Assembly (NCBI GenBank): GCA_937895305.1
Contig: CALAXS010000749.1
Span: 1-12,095 of the forward strand
Direction of reading: 5' to 3'
DNA length: 12,095 bases
Source: an uncultured bacterium
GTDB lineage: Bacteria; Hydrogenedentota; Hydrogenedentia; Hydrogenedentales; JAEUWI01
The position numbers and the translations under genes were made by a program. Below are positions 1 to 7,177 of this stretch, in pieces. The notes under the pieces are model-generated. The model was not told where the DNA came from. It made no database searches and saw only the letters and a program-made list of their open reading frames with translations. The stretch's first letter is position 1. Every line of letters begins with the position of its first letter.

Positions 1-2
1 AC

Positions 3-35
3 TCCGCGATAGTGCCTGTGGATGGCATGTCGTAA
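3..35 (+). CDS. C-terminal tail of an upstream gene (possibly pyruvate dehydrogenase E1), partial
   Basis: A short reading frame enters from the left edge and stops with TAA at 33-35, giving the tail SAIVPVDGMS. The stop lies 28 bases before the aceF start, a usual operon spacing. The E2 downstream has an AceF-type catalytic domain, and such genes normally follow aceE (homodimeric E1), so the E1 subunit is the expected neighbour. Ten residues are too few to identify the protein. A second frame is open through this stretch, but it would overlap aceF deeply and is less likely. Confidence 0.35.
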   Translation, partial: SAIVPVDGMS

Positions 36-63
36 CCCATAATCGAGCTACGGAAGGAAGACC

Positions 64-1344
64 ATGGCTACGGAATTTAAGCTCCCGGAAATCGGGGAAG
101 GTATTGAAGGCGGCACGGTGGCATCGGTGTTGGTGAAAGTGGGGGATGCCGTGAGTGAGGGACAACCCCTCCTGGAAATCGAAACAGACAAGGCGGTGGT
201 TGAGGTGAATGCGCCCCATGCGGGCACCGTCACTAAATTGCTCGCCAAAGAAGGTGACGCAATTAAAGTGGGCCAGGTCGTTGGGGTGTTGGAGGCGGGT
301 GATGCACCTGTTGCAGCAGCACCTGAACCTGAGCCAACACCGAAAGCTGAAGCTGCGCCTGTTGTACAAGAAGCAGCTCCAGCGCCAGCAGAAGCCCGTA
401 AACGTGTGTCCAGTGGTGCCGTATTGGCTTCGCCCATGGTGCGACGTCTGGCCCGTAAGCTGGGTGTGGATCTGAAGGATGTACCGGCCGATTCCAGTGG
501 ACGTGTTACGGCGCAGGATGTTGAAGCTTTTGCAGGTGGCGGTGCAGCCCCGACCGTGGTAACAGAATCTGCGGTGCCTGCAGCAGCAGCGACCCCTACA
601 CCGAAAGTAGCCGCACCCACTCCGACGGGTTCTGACAACTGGGGACCGACAGCACGGGAAGGCATGAACGCCATCCGCAAGAAAACCATGGAGCGGATGA
701 CCAGTAATTGGCAGAACATCCCCCATGTGACACATTTTGAAAAGGCGGACATTACATCGCTGGAAGCGGTGCGAAATAAATATGGTCGTCAGATTGATGC
801 CCAGGGTGGCAAGCTGACAGTGACCAGTTTTCTCATTAAAGCACTGACGGAAGCCCTGAAACGGTTTCCCAAGTTCAATGCGTCTATTGATGCAGATACA
901 GAAGAGATTATCCTCAAGCAGTACTACAACATCGGTGTGGCAGCAGACACGCCCCACGGTCTGGTGGTGCCTGTGATTAAGGGTGCAGACCAGAAAAGCA
1001 TATCGGAGATTTCGGTGGAGTTGCCTGCACTGGCGGCCAAGGCACGGGACCGTAAGCTGGGTGTGAACGAGATGCAGGGTGGTACCTTCACCATTAGTAA
1101 TCTGGGTGGATTGGGTGGTCAGGCGTTCACGCCGATTATCAATGCGCCCGAGGTTGCTATTCTGGGTGTATCGCGCGGGCAGATGGAGCAGGTTTTCCAG
1201 CATGGTGCATTTGCGCCGCGCCTTATGTTGCCGTTGACCCTGTCTTATGATCATCGATTGATTGATGGGGCAGATGCTGCACGCTTTATGCGGTGGCTGG
1301 TAGAAGCATTGGAGCAGCCCTGGGTGCTGTTTCTGGACGAATAA
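64..1344 (+). CDS. aceF: Dihydrolipoamide acetyltransferase, E2 of pyruvate dehydrogenase
   Basis: E2 core of the cytoplasmic pyruvate dehydrogenase complex: it carries acetyl groups on lipoyl-lysine and transfers them to CoA. The 426 residues hold one lipoyl domain (about 3-76) with the lipoylation motif ETDKAVV and Lys43. An Ala/Pro-rich linker (80-115) follows, then a peripheral subunit-binding domain (119-156, LASPMVRRLARKLGV), a second linker, and the acyltransferase domain (195-426). The active-site motif DHRLIDG gives catalytic His397 and Asp401. Stretches such as NIGVAADTPHGLVVPVIKGA and FTPIINAPEVAILGVSR match the AceF type rather than the SucB or branched-chain E2 types, by recall. 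E. coli AceF has three lipoyl domains; this one has one. The ATG is preceded by GGAAGGAAG at 52-60. lpdA follows 86 bases downstream on the same strand, so the two are probably one operon. Confidence 0.95.
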   Translation: MATEFKLPEIGEGIEGGTVASVLVKVGDAVSEGQPLLEIETDKAVVEVNAPHAGTVTKLLAKEGDAIKVGQVVGVLEAGDAPVAAAPEPEPTPKAEAAPVVQEAAPAPAEARKRVSSGAVLASPMVRRLARKLGVDLKDVPADSSGRVTAQDVEAFAGGGAAPTVVTESAVPAAAATPTPKVAAPTPTGSDNWGPTAREGMNAIRKKTMERMTSNWQNIPHVTHFEKADITSLEAVRNKYGRQIDAQGGKLTVTSFLIKALTEALKRFPKFNASIDADTEEIILKQYYNIGVAADTPHGLVVPVIKGADQKSISEISVELPALAAKARDRKLGVNEMQGGTFTISNLGGLGGQAFTPIINAPEVAILGVSRGQMEQVFQHGAFAPRLMLPLTLSYDHRLIDGADAARFMRWLVEALEQPWVLFLDE

Positions 1345-1374
1345 AAAGATTTAACGAGCAAACAACAATTCGAG

Positions 1375-1394
1375 GGCAGGTCAGATGGCCTGCC
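1375..1394 (+). promoter_or_regulatory. Small hairpin between aceF and lpdA
   Basis: GGCAGGTC (1375-1382) pairs with GGCCTGCC (1387-1394) around an AGAT loop; one pair is G-U. The following bases, ACTTTGTGTG, are not a clean U-tract, so this is a weak terminator at best. An attenuating or RNA-processing hairpin that sets the E2/E3 ratio is possible. Only the fold is seen; the function is a guess. Confidence 0.35.
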
Positions 1395-1430
1395 ACTTTG
1401 TGTGTATGATGCATAGAAGAAGGAAGAAGC

Positions 1431-2849
1431 ATGAGTGATTTAAAGACCCAGCTTGCGGTGATTGGCGGTGGACCGGGCGGTTATGCTGCAGCGTTTATGG
1501 CGGCGGACCTAGGCCTGGAAGTAACCTTGATTGACGTAGAAGATAACCCGGGGGGGACCTGCCTCTTTCGTGGGTGTATACCTTCCAAGGCGTTGTTGCA
1601 TGTGGCTAAATTGATTAATGAAACGCGTGAAGCCAGTCATTTCGGATTGACCTTTGATGAACCCAAAATTGATTTGGATCGGGTACGACAAAGTACGAAG
1701 GACGTGGTGAGCCAGATGACAGGTGGTCTGGGCCAATTGTGCAAGTCGCGCAATGTGAAATTCGTAAAGGGCCGTGCTTTCTTTGAAGACAACAAGACGC
1801 TGACCATCTATGAAGATGATGTGACGGAAGAGACGCTGGAATTTGAGCACGCCATCATCGCAGCCGGTTCACGACCCGCAATGTTTGGCCCTTTGATTGA
1901 TTCACCGCGCATCATGAATTCAACGGGTGCCCTGGAGATGAAGGAAATTCCGGAAACCATGCTGGTTATAGGTGGTGGATACATCGGACTGGAACTGGGC
2001 TCAGTCTATGCTGCCTTTGGTTCAGAAGTTACGGTGGTGGAAGCTATGGATGGCCTGCTTATGGGGGCAGACCGCGATTTGGTTCGCCCATTGGAAACAC
2101 GCCTTCGCGATAAGTTCCACGATATATTGTTGAGCACCAAGGTGATGGAGATGAAAGAGCAGAAGAATGGCATGAAAGTGACCCTGGAAGGTCCTGACGG
2201 GAAGAGCAAGAGCCGTATCTTCGACAAGGTGCTGGTCTGCGTAGGTCGCAAGCCCAATGCAACTGGCCTCGGCCTGAAAAATACAAAGGTGGAAATGGAC
2301 GACCATGGCTTCATCAAGGTGGATGAGCAGTGTCGTACGACTGATCCCACAATCTTTGCCATTGGCGACATTGTGGGCGGGCTCATGCTTGCACATAAGG
2401 CCACCGCCGAAGGGCGTGTGGCTGCTGAAGTGATTTCCGGGCGTGATGTGGCCTTTGAACCCCAGGCGATTCCTGCTGTGATATTTACCGACCCGGAACT
2501 GGCCTGGACCGGGATTACCGAAGACGAAGCGAAAGCTTCCGGACGCAATGTCCATGTAGCCCGATTCCCCTGGGCGGCATCCGGTCGCGCTACCACCTTT
2601 AATCGCACAGAAGGCCTAACCAAGATGATCACCGATGCTGATACCCACCAAATTCTGGGTGTTGGTATTGTGGGCCATGGTGCCGGTGAGTTAATTGCAG
2701 AGGGTACGCTTGCAATCGAGATGGGCGCTACGGCCAGCGATTTGGAACTGACCATTCATCCCCATCCCACACTAAGTGAAACGGTGATGGATGCAGCAGC
2801 ATCGGTCTTTGGCACAGCGACCTATATTTATCGTCCCAAGAAAAAGTAA
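1431..2849 (+). CDS. lpdA: Dihydrolipoamide dehydrogenase (E3)
   Basis: Flavoprotein that reoxidises dihydrolipoamide with NAD+ in the 2-oxo acid dehydrogenase complexes. Its 472 residues match the family's usual length. The FAD-binding motif IGGGPGGYAA lies at 11-20. The redox-active disulfide is Cys44-Cys49 in GGTCLFRGCIPSKALLH; the C-x4-C spacing is intact, although CLFRGC replaces the common CLNVGC. The NAD-binding motif VIGGGYIGLELG is at 179-190, followed by the second FAD motif FAIGDIVGG. The dimer-interface catalytic pair is His445 and Glu450 in HPHPTLSET. The start has AAGGAAG at 1420-1426, five bases before ATG. It follows aceF on the same strand and ends at a strong terminator, so it is the last gene of the operon. 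It could also serve 2-oxoglutarate dehydrogenase or the glycine cleavage system. Confidence 0.96.
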   Translation: MSDLKTQLAVIGGGPGGYAAAFMAADLGLEVTLIDVEDNPGGTCLFRGCIPSKALLHVAKLINETREASHFGLTFDEPKIDLDRVRQSTKDVVSQMTGGLGQLCKSRNVKFVKGRAFFEDNKTLTIYEDDVTEETLEFEHAIIAAGSRPAMFGPLIDSPRIMNSTGALEMKEIPETMLVIGGGYIGLELGSVYAAFGSEVTVVEAMDGLLMGADRDLVRPLETRLRDKFHDILLSTKVMEMKEQKNGMKVTLEGPDGKSKSRIFDKVLVCVGRKPNATGLGLKNTKVEMDDHGFIKVDEQCRTTDPTIFAIGDIVGGLMLAHKATAEGRVAAEVISGRDVAFEPQAIPAVIFTDPELAWTGITEDEAKASGRNVHVARFPWAASGRATTFNRTEGLTKMITDADTHQILGVGIVGHGAGELIAEGTLAIEMGATASDLELTIHPHPTLSETVMDAAASVFGTATYIYRPKKK

Positions 2850-2867
2850 CCAACATCAAAACACAAT

Positions 2868-2905
2868 ACGTCGTCTGGTCTGTTGAGACCGGACGACGTT
2901 TTTTT
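2868..2905 (+). terminator. Intrinsic terminator of the aceF-lpdA operon
   Basis: The left arm ACGTCGTCTGGTCT (2868-2881), loop GTTG and right arm AGACCGGACGACGT (2886-2899) form a 14-bp stem with one G-U pair. A run of seven T (2899-2905) follows directly. It lies 18 bases after the lpdA stop. This is a textbook rho-independent terminator. Confidence 0.95.
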
Positions 2906-2932
2906 ATGGAGTCGAATCAGAAGTTGCTATAT

Positions 2933-3078
2933 CTCGTTCCCAAGCTCCAGCTTGGGAATGCATACACCGGAGCTCTGCTCCGGAAAGCGGGTACATTCAA
3001 CCGGGAATGCTACGCCCTCAGTCCCGACTCGGACTAAGCATGCTGACGTGGAGATTCCTGCGGAGGCAGGAATGACAG
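2933..3078 (+). repeat. Composite palindromic repeat, left copy
   Basis: A noncoding block of linked hairpins. TTCCCAAGCT and AGCTTGGGAA (2937-2958) form a perfect 10-bp inverted repeat. CCGGAGC-TCT-GCTCCGG follows at 2967-2983, then AGTCC/GGACT around 3020-3034, and finally ATTCCTGC-GGAG-GCAGGAAT at 3054-3073. The edges read CTCGTTCCC and GGAATGACAG. The same modules occur in the same order, but inverted, at 4031-4192. The last module resembles the widespread TCATTCCCGCG-type dispersed repeats. The remaining gap around this block (2906-3106) shows no other feature. Frames open across it translate the repeat and are not genes. Confidence 0.8.
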
Positions 3079-3106
3079 TGGTTGATATTTTTTGAAATAC
3101 CCAACC

Positions 3107-3892
3107 TTATTTCAACGGGTGAAGCTCAATTTTGCGAAAGATGATGCCTGCGCCTTCGGCCTGTACCTGAATCTTGCCATTGTCGGGTTTGGAGGCCACG
3201 GATTCATTTACGAGGACGCCGTTCAGATAGACAGTGATGGCCCCGCCATCGACGATGCACTCCATGTGATTCCATTCGCCCATAGGCGATTCCACATCCT
3301 TTGCACCGCGAAAATTGATTTCGTCTTTCCAGTCCGCATCGCGCCCCCACCAGTTGATGCGACCGCCGTTGATGGTCTCTTCTTTGCCTTTGGGATCAAA
3401 GACAAAGCTGCTACCCTGTTTTTCTTCTGCGATTTTTGCGGTCAGGCTGAAGTCCTGCGAGCCATTGCCCACCACGATGAAGTCCCCTGCACCACCTTCG
3501 ATGATTTGGCATTCGATACCAAACATCCAGACGTTACTGTAACCACCGTCTTCACCCACAGAGTGAACAACAATACCCGAGTCGCGTGTCTTGTCTACCC
3601 GATTGCCATAGGTACGCCCGTCCCAGCGCCATTCGGTGACGAGTTTGTAGGCATCGTATTCTTCCGTGGTGGTGATACAGCCCCATTCCTCGCCGGAGAT
3701 GGTGAGGAGGCCATCGGCAACGGTAAACACCTTCTTCGGGTCGATGTTCTTGCCACGGTCACGGATAAAGGTGTACCAGTTATCGAGATTTTTCCCGTTG
3801 AAGAGGTCGATTTTCCCGGTCACGGCTACGGGTTCTGCAATGGCCGCGCTGGAAACCAGCAAGGTCAGGCAAAGTAGGCTACGAAAAGTCAT
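3107..3892 (-). CDS. Secreted DUF1080 protein (3-keto-disaccharide hydrolase family)
   Basis: A 261-residue exported protein. Residues 1-19 are a Sec signal peptide with hydrophobic core LLCLTLLVSSAAIA and an A-I-A cleavage site; there is no lipobox. The mature part is one DUF1080 domain (about 27-258), a concanavalin-like beta-sandwich. It opens with IDLFNGKNLDNWYTF and carries the family blocks TRDSGIVVHSVG (102-113) and ECQIIEGGAGDFIVVG (127-142), and ends with GAGIIFRKIELHPL. Some family members cleave glycosides whose sugar has been oxidised at C3; the substrate here is unknown. The start is set by TAAGGA (complement of 3902-3907) with 9-base spacing. The gene lies 324 bases downstream of the heme dehydrogenase gene on the same strand. 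It was probably once directly coupled to it (see the direct repeats) and is flanked by inverted composite repeats. No clear terminator follows it. Confidence 0.9.
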   Translation of the reverse strand: MTFRSLLCLTLLVSSAAIAEPVAVTGKIDLFNGKNLDNWYTFIRDRGKNIDPKKVFTVADGLLTISGEEWGCITTTEEYDAYKLVTEWRWDGRTYGNRVDKTRDSGIVVHSVGEDGGYSNVWMFGIECQIIEGGAGDFIVVGNGSQDFSLTAKIAEEKQGSSFVFDPKGKEETINGGRINWWGRDADWKDEINFRGAKDVESPMGEWNHMECIVDGGAITVYLNGVLVNESVASKPDNGKIQVQAEGAGIIFRKIELHPLK

Positions 3893-3908
3893 GGGTTAAG
3901 ATCCTTAT
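3890..3908. repeat. Direct repeat, copy A (at the DUF1080 start codon)
   Basis: CATGGGTTAAGATCCTTAT on the + strand. Read on the - strand it contains the DUF1080 ribosome-binding site and ATG. It matches 4201-4220 with a single base missing (GGG against GGGG). The two copies start 311 bases apart. Confidence 0.9.
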
Positions 3909-3936
3909 ATCATGGTGATTCAAAACAAATTTTCTA

Positions 3937-3965
3937 ATTATCAATGATTCAAAAATACGGGTCAT
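3937..3965 (-). promoter_or_regulatory. Possible sigma70-type promoter for the DUF1080 gene
   Basis: On the - strand, ATGACC (complement of 3960-3965) is followed after 17 bases by GATAAT (complement of 3937-3942), four and five matches to the -35 and -10 consensus. The leader would be about 38 bases. It lies in the AT-rich part of the inserted segment, so the insertion may have supplied a new promoter. Chance matches are likely in AT-rich DNA. Confidence 0.35.
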
Positions 3966-4030
3966 TGCTGTTAATACATTATTACCACACCGCGCCGCCT
4001 ATGTCGTGTCGCAGGAAAACCTATACTTTC

Positions 4031-4192
4031 CTGTCATTCCCGCGGAGGCGGGAATCTCCGCGTTTACATTCCTAACTCAAGTTGGGACCGAAATGTCGCA
4101 ATCTAAGTTGAACACTTCAGCTTTCCGGAGCAGAGCTCCGGGTTATGCATTCCCTAGCAGAGGCCGTAGCACGGCAGGCAATAGGGAACGAG
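4031..4192 (-). repeat. Composite palindromic repeat, right copy (inverted)
   Basis: Inverted copy of the block at 2933-3078. ATTCCCGC-GGAG-GCGGGAAT lies at 4036-4055, CCGGAGC-AGA-GCTCCGG at 4125-4141 and GGGAACGAG at 4184-4192. The shared module GGGAATGCATA next to the CCGGAGC palindrome is near-identical in both copies. The outer hairpin differs: here TTCCCTA pairs with TAGGGAA around an inner GCCGT/ACGGC stem, whereas the left copy has a simple 10-bp arm. Confidence 0.8.
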
Positions 4193-4200
4193 GAAAACAG

Positions 4201-4220
4201 CATGGGGTTAAGATCCTTAT
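4201..4220. repeat. Direct repeat, copy B (at the heme dehydrogenase stop codon)
   Basis: CATGGGGTTAAGATCCTTAT. On the - strand it contains the TAA stop of the heme dehydrogenase gene (4217-4219), the overlapping AAGGA and a now useless ATG. Joined directly to the DUF1080 coding sequence it would give a stop-to-start gap of about 13 bases, normal for translationally coupled genes. Confidence 0.9.
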
Positions 4221-7093
4221 TTATTCAGCTCTTCCTTGGTGTAGGGCTGAAGCCAGTTATCATTATTCAGGGACATCATAAAGCTTATCAGATCCATGAG
4301 TGCATCTTCGCTCAAGGTCTCATCGAGGCCTTCGGGCATAATCGACAGGGGGCTATGGGCCATGGAGAGTATATCTTCACGCGGGATATTGACGGTGGTT
4401 TCCGCGCCTGTGCGAAGCTGTACTGCTTCGGGGCTTTGGCTGGCAATGGTGCCCAGATGAATTTCCTGGAAGGTGTCAATACGATAGGTTTCATAATCGG
4501 GTACAAAACTGACACTGGGGAAGAGAATGGCCTCCAGGAGATCGGAACCAGAACGAATGAGACCGATGGTGGTCAAATCCGGCCCGACAAATCCGCCTTC
4601 TTCGCCTACGGTGTGGCAGGTATTACAGGCCGCTTCCTTGCTGAAGAAGATACGGCGGCCCCGGCCCACATCGCCCGTACCGACGCGCCGGGTCAGGCGC
4701 TGTAATTTTTCCACCCGCACATTGTCCAGTTCAAGGGCCGCATCGACGAGGGTCTGTGCCTGATTTTCCATGGTGCCCAGGGTGGGGGCAATCTGCTGTA
4801 GTGCGGTCCGATACTGGTGGGGCTGGAGTTCGGAATTCTGGATGGCCAGGAGCAGGGCCCGGCCAGCTTTTTCATCGGCGCCTTCAAAGGCACTGATAAG
4901 GGGACCGCAAATCAACGCATCAGCGTGGGCGAAAGCGTCTTCACTCAGGCGAAGCATTTGTTTTGTAGAGAGGGGTGCATCCCGCAACAGGCGTACTGCA
5001 TTTTGCCGCGAGGCCAGTTCGTTGTCTTTATCCAATTGAGCGAGGATAAAGGTGAAGTCTTGTTCGTCGAGTTTCTTCAACCTGGGGAGCTGAGCGCGCA
5101 AGGCGGTAAGGCGGAGGTTGGTATCCCGATCCGGACTCCCGTATATTTTCTGCAGGGATTCATCAAACTGGTCCAGGCCACGTTGTTGTATAACCCGTAA
5201 TGCTGCCCAGCACAGGGCGTTGTCCTTATGATTCAGCAGGTTATGGAGTGCATCGCTCCAGGGCTTGGCCAGACCATCGCCCTTGAGCCCTGCAAGCACA
5301 TCGAGGAGACGGATGCGGGTGTCTTTGGAAATGGATTCATCCTGGAGCAGGGCAGCACTTTCATTTTGCAGCACCGCACTTGCAGCATAGGCTTGCAAGA
5401 TGGGGGTGATGGCTTTGAAGCCAGCTTCACTCAGGTCAGGATCACGGAGCTGGCTGAGCGGGTACTGTGCGATGGTATCGCCCCATTCAGGATGACGGGA
5501 TGCAATCCAGAGTCCGGTTTCGCGCAGGGTGTCCTCTTCCTCTGCGAAGAAGGGCAGTATATGTGCCGGCTTGAGGCCATCCCACTTCAATTGGTCCAGG
5601 GCGATGAGGGCTGCCTTGCGTACAGGCAATCGCTCATCGTTCTGATGGGCCGTCAGTGCGTTAACAGCACCCAGCTCAATGAGTGCATAGATGATGGCAT
5701 GTTCCAGTATGCGGTCCACGGGCGTGGCGCTGGCTTCGATAAGGGCATCAACCGCTTTGGGGTCGTTGAGACGCCCCAAGGCTGTAGCTGCTGCACGACG
5801 AACGAATGCTTCATTGTCCGGGTCCAGCAATTTGGCGAGTTTCTTGCATTGACTCCCATTGCGGTTCACGCCAGCGTTGTTGGCTTTGAGTGCAACGGTT
5901 TCTGCTTTGCTCGCAACAACCGAAGTGTGCTTTTCTGGCGTAATCTTTCGGATACGATAGATGGCCCCGCGAATTTCTGGTTTGGATACGCGACTTATAG
6001 GACAGGCATCGACGTACCATGCACCCGTATCAGCGACGAGGAGGCTACCGTCGGGTTCCACTTCTACATCGGTAGGATGAAAGTCCGGGTCTGAGGACCA
6101 GAGAAAGTCACTGTCTTCTGTGCGATAGGTAGCACCTTCACGATGGAGGATGTGGCGTTGCACACGACTGGGATTGAACTGTGCACTAAACAGGTTACCC
6201 AGATAGGCATCACCATAATTACCTTCGTTATAGATAGCGAGACCAGACGGCGCAATGCGCGCGAACTTGGTCATGGTGGGCATGAGAGGGCCAGTACGCA
6301 CAAATTCATCCAGCACGGGATTGACCTTGGGGTAGGCTCCGCCTTCCACCCAGTGCATGAGCGCGTCGCGTTGCCCATGGCGGGGATCCGTGAAGTAGGT
6401 CATGGTGCCCAGCATGTCGCCCGAAGCCGTCCACACCAGTTCGATAGGATTATCAAAGCCACCACCACAGACGCGCTCCAGATCACTACCATCGGGACGG
6501 CACCGCCAAATCCGTGCAGCGGTCCCCTCCAGACGCTCGCTTTCCTGCGTGGTGATGTCGTAGCCGTGTCGACCGTGGGTGAGATAGAGCCAGCCATCGG
6601 GTCCCAGGAATGGGCCGTGCAAACTCGCAGAGTTAAATATATTCCACCCGGACAGAAGGACGTCACGTTTGTCCGAAACCCCGTCACCATCCTTATCCTG
6701 ATAGCGTACGAAATAGGGTGGCTCCGCCACATAGAGGCTGTCGTCATGCCAGAGCACCCCCATGGGAAAGCCGATATCTTTGGCGAAGACGACGCGTTGG
6801 TCATAGACCCCGTCTTTATCCGTATCGCTTATACGCAGGATCATGCATTCCGGTTGTGCATTTACATCTTTTCCCTTGATGTCTGAGCCGGAGGACTCGG
6901 CAATAAAGAGGTCACCCGACCCGGTATACTCCATGAACATGGGGTAGGTCGAAATATCAGAAGGCGCTGCAATTTCAACGGTGAAGCCTTCCGGGACGGA
7001 CAGCGCTGCCAGCCCACGGGGACGGTCGCCCTGCGCGGATGCCATAAGCGGTGTCAGGGATATACAGCATAGAGCTATGAACAGGGTACGCAT
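4217..7093 (-). CDS. PVC-type membrane-bound/periplasmic dehydrogenase with HEAT repeats and cytochrome c domain
   Basis: A 958-residue exported protein. A signal peptide (1-20, cleavage after A-S-A) leads into a GSDH-like beta-propeller domain (about 30-385). That domain has two Asp-rich, calcium-loop-like segments, DTDKDGVYD (90-98) and DKDGDGVSDKRD (133-144), and typical blocks such as HGRHGYD, GGFDNPIELVW, GNYGDAYLGNLFSAQFNPSR and LLVADTGAWY. Alpha-helical HEAT-type repeats follow (about 415-800, e.g. VRRAAATALGRLNDPKAVDA). A C-terminal heme domain contains CNTCH (Cys823, Cys826, His827) and a likely axial Met919 in SIMPEG. This architecture is the PVC-type heme-binding CxxCH family (TIGR02604/TIGR02603). 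The family is thought to oxidise sugars or similar compounds and pass electrons to the cytochrome domain; the substrate is not known. The ATG sits seven bases after GGGAGG, which is also the arm of a leader hairpin. The DUF1080 gene downstream supports a sugar-oxidation role. Confidence 0.9.
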   Translation of the reverse strand: MRTLFIALCCISLTPLMASAQGDRPRGLAALSVPEGFTVEIAAPSDISTYPMFMEYTGSGDLFIAESSGSDIKGKDVNAQPECMILRISDTDKDGVYDQRVVFAKDIGFPMGVLWHDDSLYVAEPPYFVRYQDKDGDGVSDKRDVLLSGWNIFNSASLHGPFLGPDGWLYLTHGRHGYDITTQESERLEGTAARIWRCRPDGSDLERVCGGGFDNPIELVWTASGDMLGTMTYFTDPRHGQRDALMHWVEGGAYPKVNPVLDEFVRTGPLMPTMTKFARIAPSGLAIYNEGNYGDAYLGNLFSAQFNPSRVQRHILHREGATYRTEDSDFLWSSDPDFHPTDVEVEPDGSLLVADTGAWYVDACPISRVSKPEIRGAIYRIRKITPEKHTSVVASKAETVALKANNAGVNRNGSQCKKLAKLLDPDNEAFVRRAAATALGRLNDPKAVDALIEASATPVDRILEHAIIYALIELGAVNALTAHQNDERLPVRKAALIALDQLKWDGLKPAHILPFFAEEEDTLRETGLWIASRHPEWGDTIAQYPLSQLRDPDLSEAGFKAITPILQAYAASAVLQNESAALLQDESISKDTRIRLLDVLAGLKGDGLAKPWSDALHNLLNHKDNALCWAALRVIQQRGLDQFDESLQKIYGSPDRDTNLRLTALRAQLPRLKKLDEQDFTFILAQLDKDNELASRQNAVRLLRDAPLSTKQMLRLSEDAFAHADALICGPLISAFEGADEKAGRALLLAIQNSELQPHQYRTALQQIAPTLGTMENQAQTLVDAALELDNVRVEKLQRLTRRVGTGDVGRGRRIFFSKEAACNTCHTVGEEGGFVGPDLTTIGLIRSGSDLLEAILFPSVSFVPDYETYRIDTFQEIHLGTIASQSPEAVQLRTGAETTVNIPREDILSMAHSPLSIMPEGLDETLSEDALMDLISFMMSLNNDNWLQPYTKEELNK

Positions 7094-7151
7094 AAAAAAA
7101 CCTCCCGGAATCGTGGTCGTTAGTAACGAGCAGAGTAGAAGACCGGGAGGT
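7094..7151 (-). terminator. Hairpin with U-tract that also holds the Shine-Dalgarno of the heme dehydrogenase gene
   Basis: On the - strand, ACCTCCCGG (complement of 7143-7151) pairs perfectly with CCGGGAGGT (complement of 7100-7108), followed by seven T and then directly ATG. The 34-base loop has an inner hairpin TCGTT/AACGA (7117-7129). The element starts 27 bases after the stop of the redoxin/cytochrome/monooxygenase gene and fits an intrinsic terminator with a long loop. The right arm GGGAGG is also the Shine-Dalgarno of the next gene, and the left arm contains CCTCC, so folding would hide the ribosome-binding site. Structure is seen; regulation is inferred. Confidence 0.7.
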
Positions 7152-7161
7152 ACGTCGTCAA
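7132..7161 (-). promoter_or_regulatory. Weak candidate promoter for the heme dehydrogenase gene
   Basis: On the - strand, TTGACG (complement of 7156-7161) is followed after 18 bases by TACTCT (complement of 7132-7137). The -35 is good and the -10 poor. A transcript starting here, near 7125, would lack the left arm of the leader hairpin and so have a free ribosome-binding site, unlike read-through transcripts. Speculative. Confidence 0.2.
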
Positions 7162-7177
7162 CTTTTAATTGAAAATA

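Larger units (their letters stand above)
3909..4200. other. Probable inserted segment carrying a repeat and an AT-rich promoter region
   Basis: About 292 bases between the two direct repeats. The half nearer DUF1080 (3909-4000) is clearly AT-rich and contains TGATTCAAAA twice (3916-3925 and 3945-3954). The other half is the composite palindromic repeat (4031-4192). No transposase gene or convincing terminal inverted repeats are present. On the - strand a start codon duplicated in copy B (4201-4203), with its own upstream AAGGA, opens a 28-codon frame ending at 4117. It runs through the repeat and looks like a fossil of the original DUF1080 start. The segment could be a nonautonomous element with a long target duplication or the product of a recombination event; the sequence does not decide. 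Confidence 0.5.

Noticed and set aside
48..752. 234-residue - strand frame over the start of aceF
   Set aside because: Low-complexity Ala/Gly/Ser protein made by the antisense of the Ala/Pro-rich linkers in aceF.
3092..3877. Long + strand open frame exactly opposite the DUF1080 gene
   Set aside because: It has no recognisable domain, signal or ribosome-binding site. The - strand frame has a clear signal peptide and family motifs.
2933..4192. CRISPR array or complete insertion sequence
   Set aside because: The repeats are inverted, modular and only two in number, without regular spacers, and no transposase frame exists in the region.
4006..4281. Open frame reading FPVIPAEAGIS and similar
   Set aside because: This peptide is the translation of the dispersed TCATTCCCGCGGAGGCGGGAA repeat. 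The frame also runs over the end of the heme dehydrogenase gene. The frame at 2883-3095 is rejected for the same reason.
5228..6886. Long + strand open frames (5228-6094 and 6143-6886) opposite the heme dehydrogenase gene
   Set aside because: Their composition is an antisense reflection of the real gene, whose motifs run continuously through both stretches.
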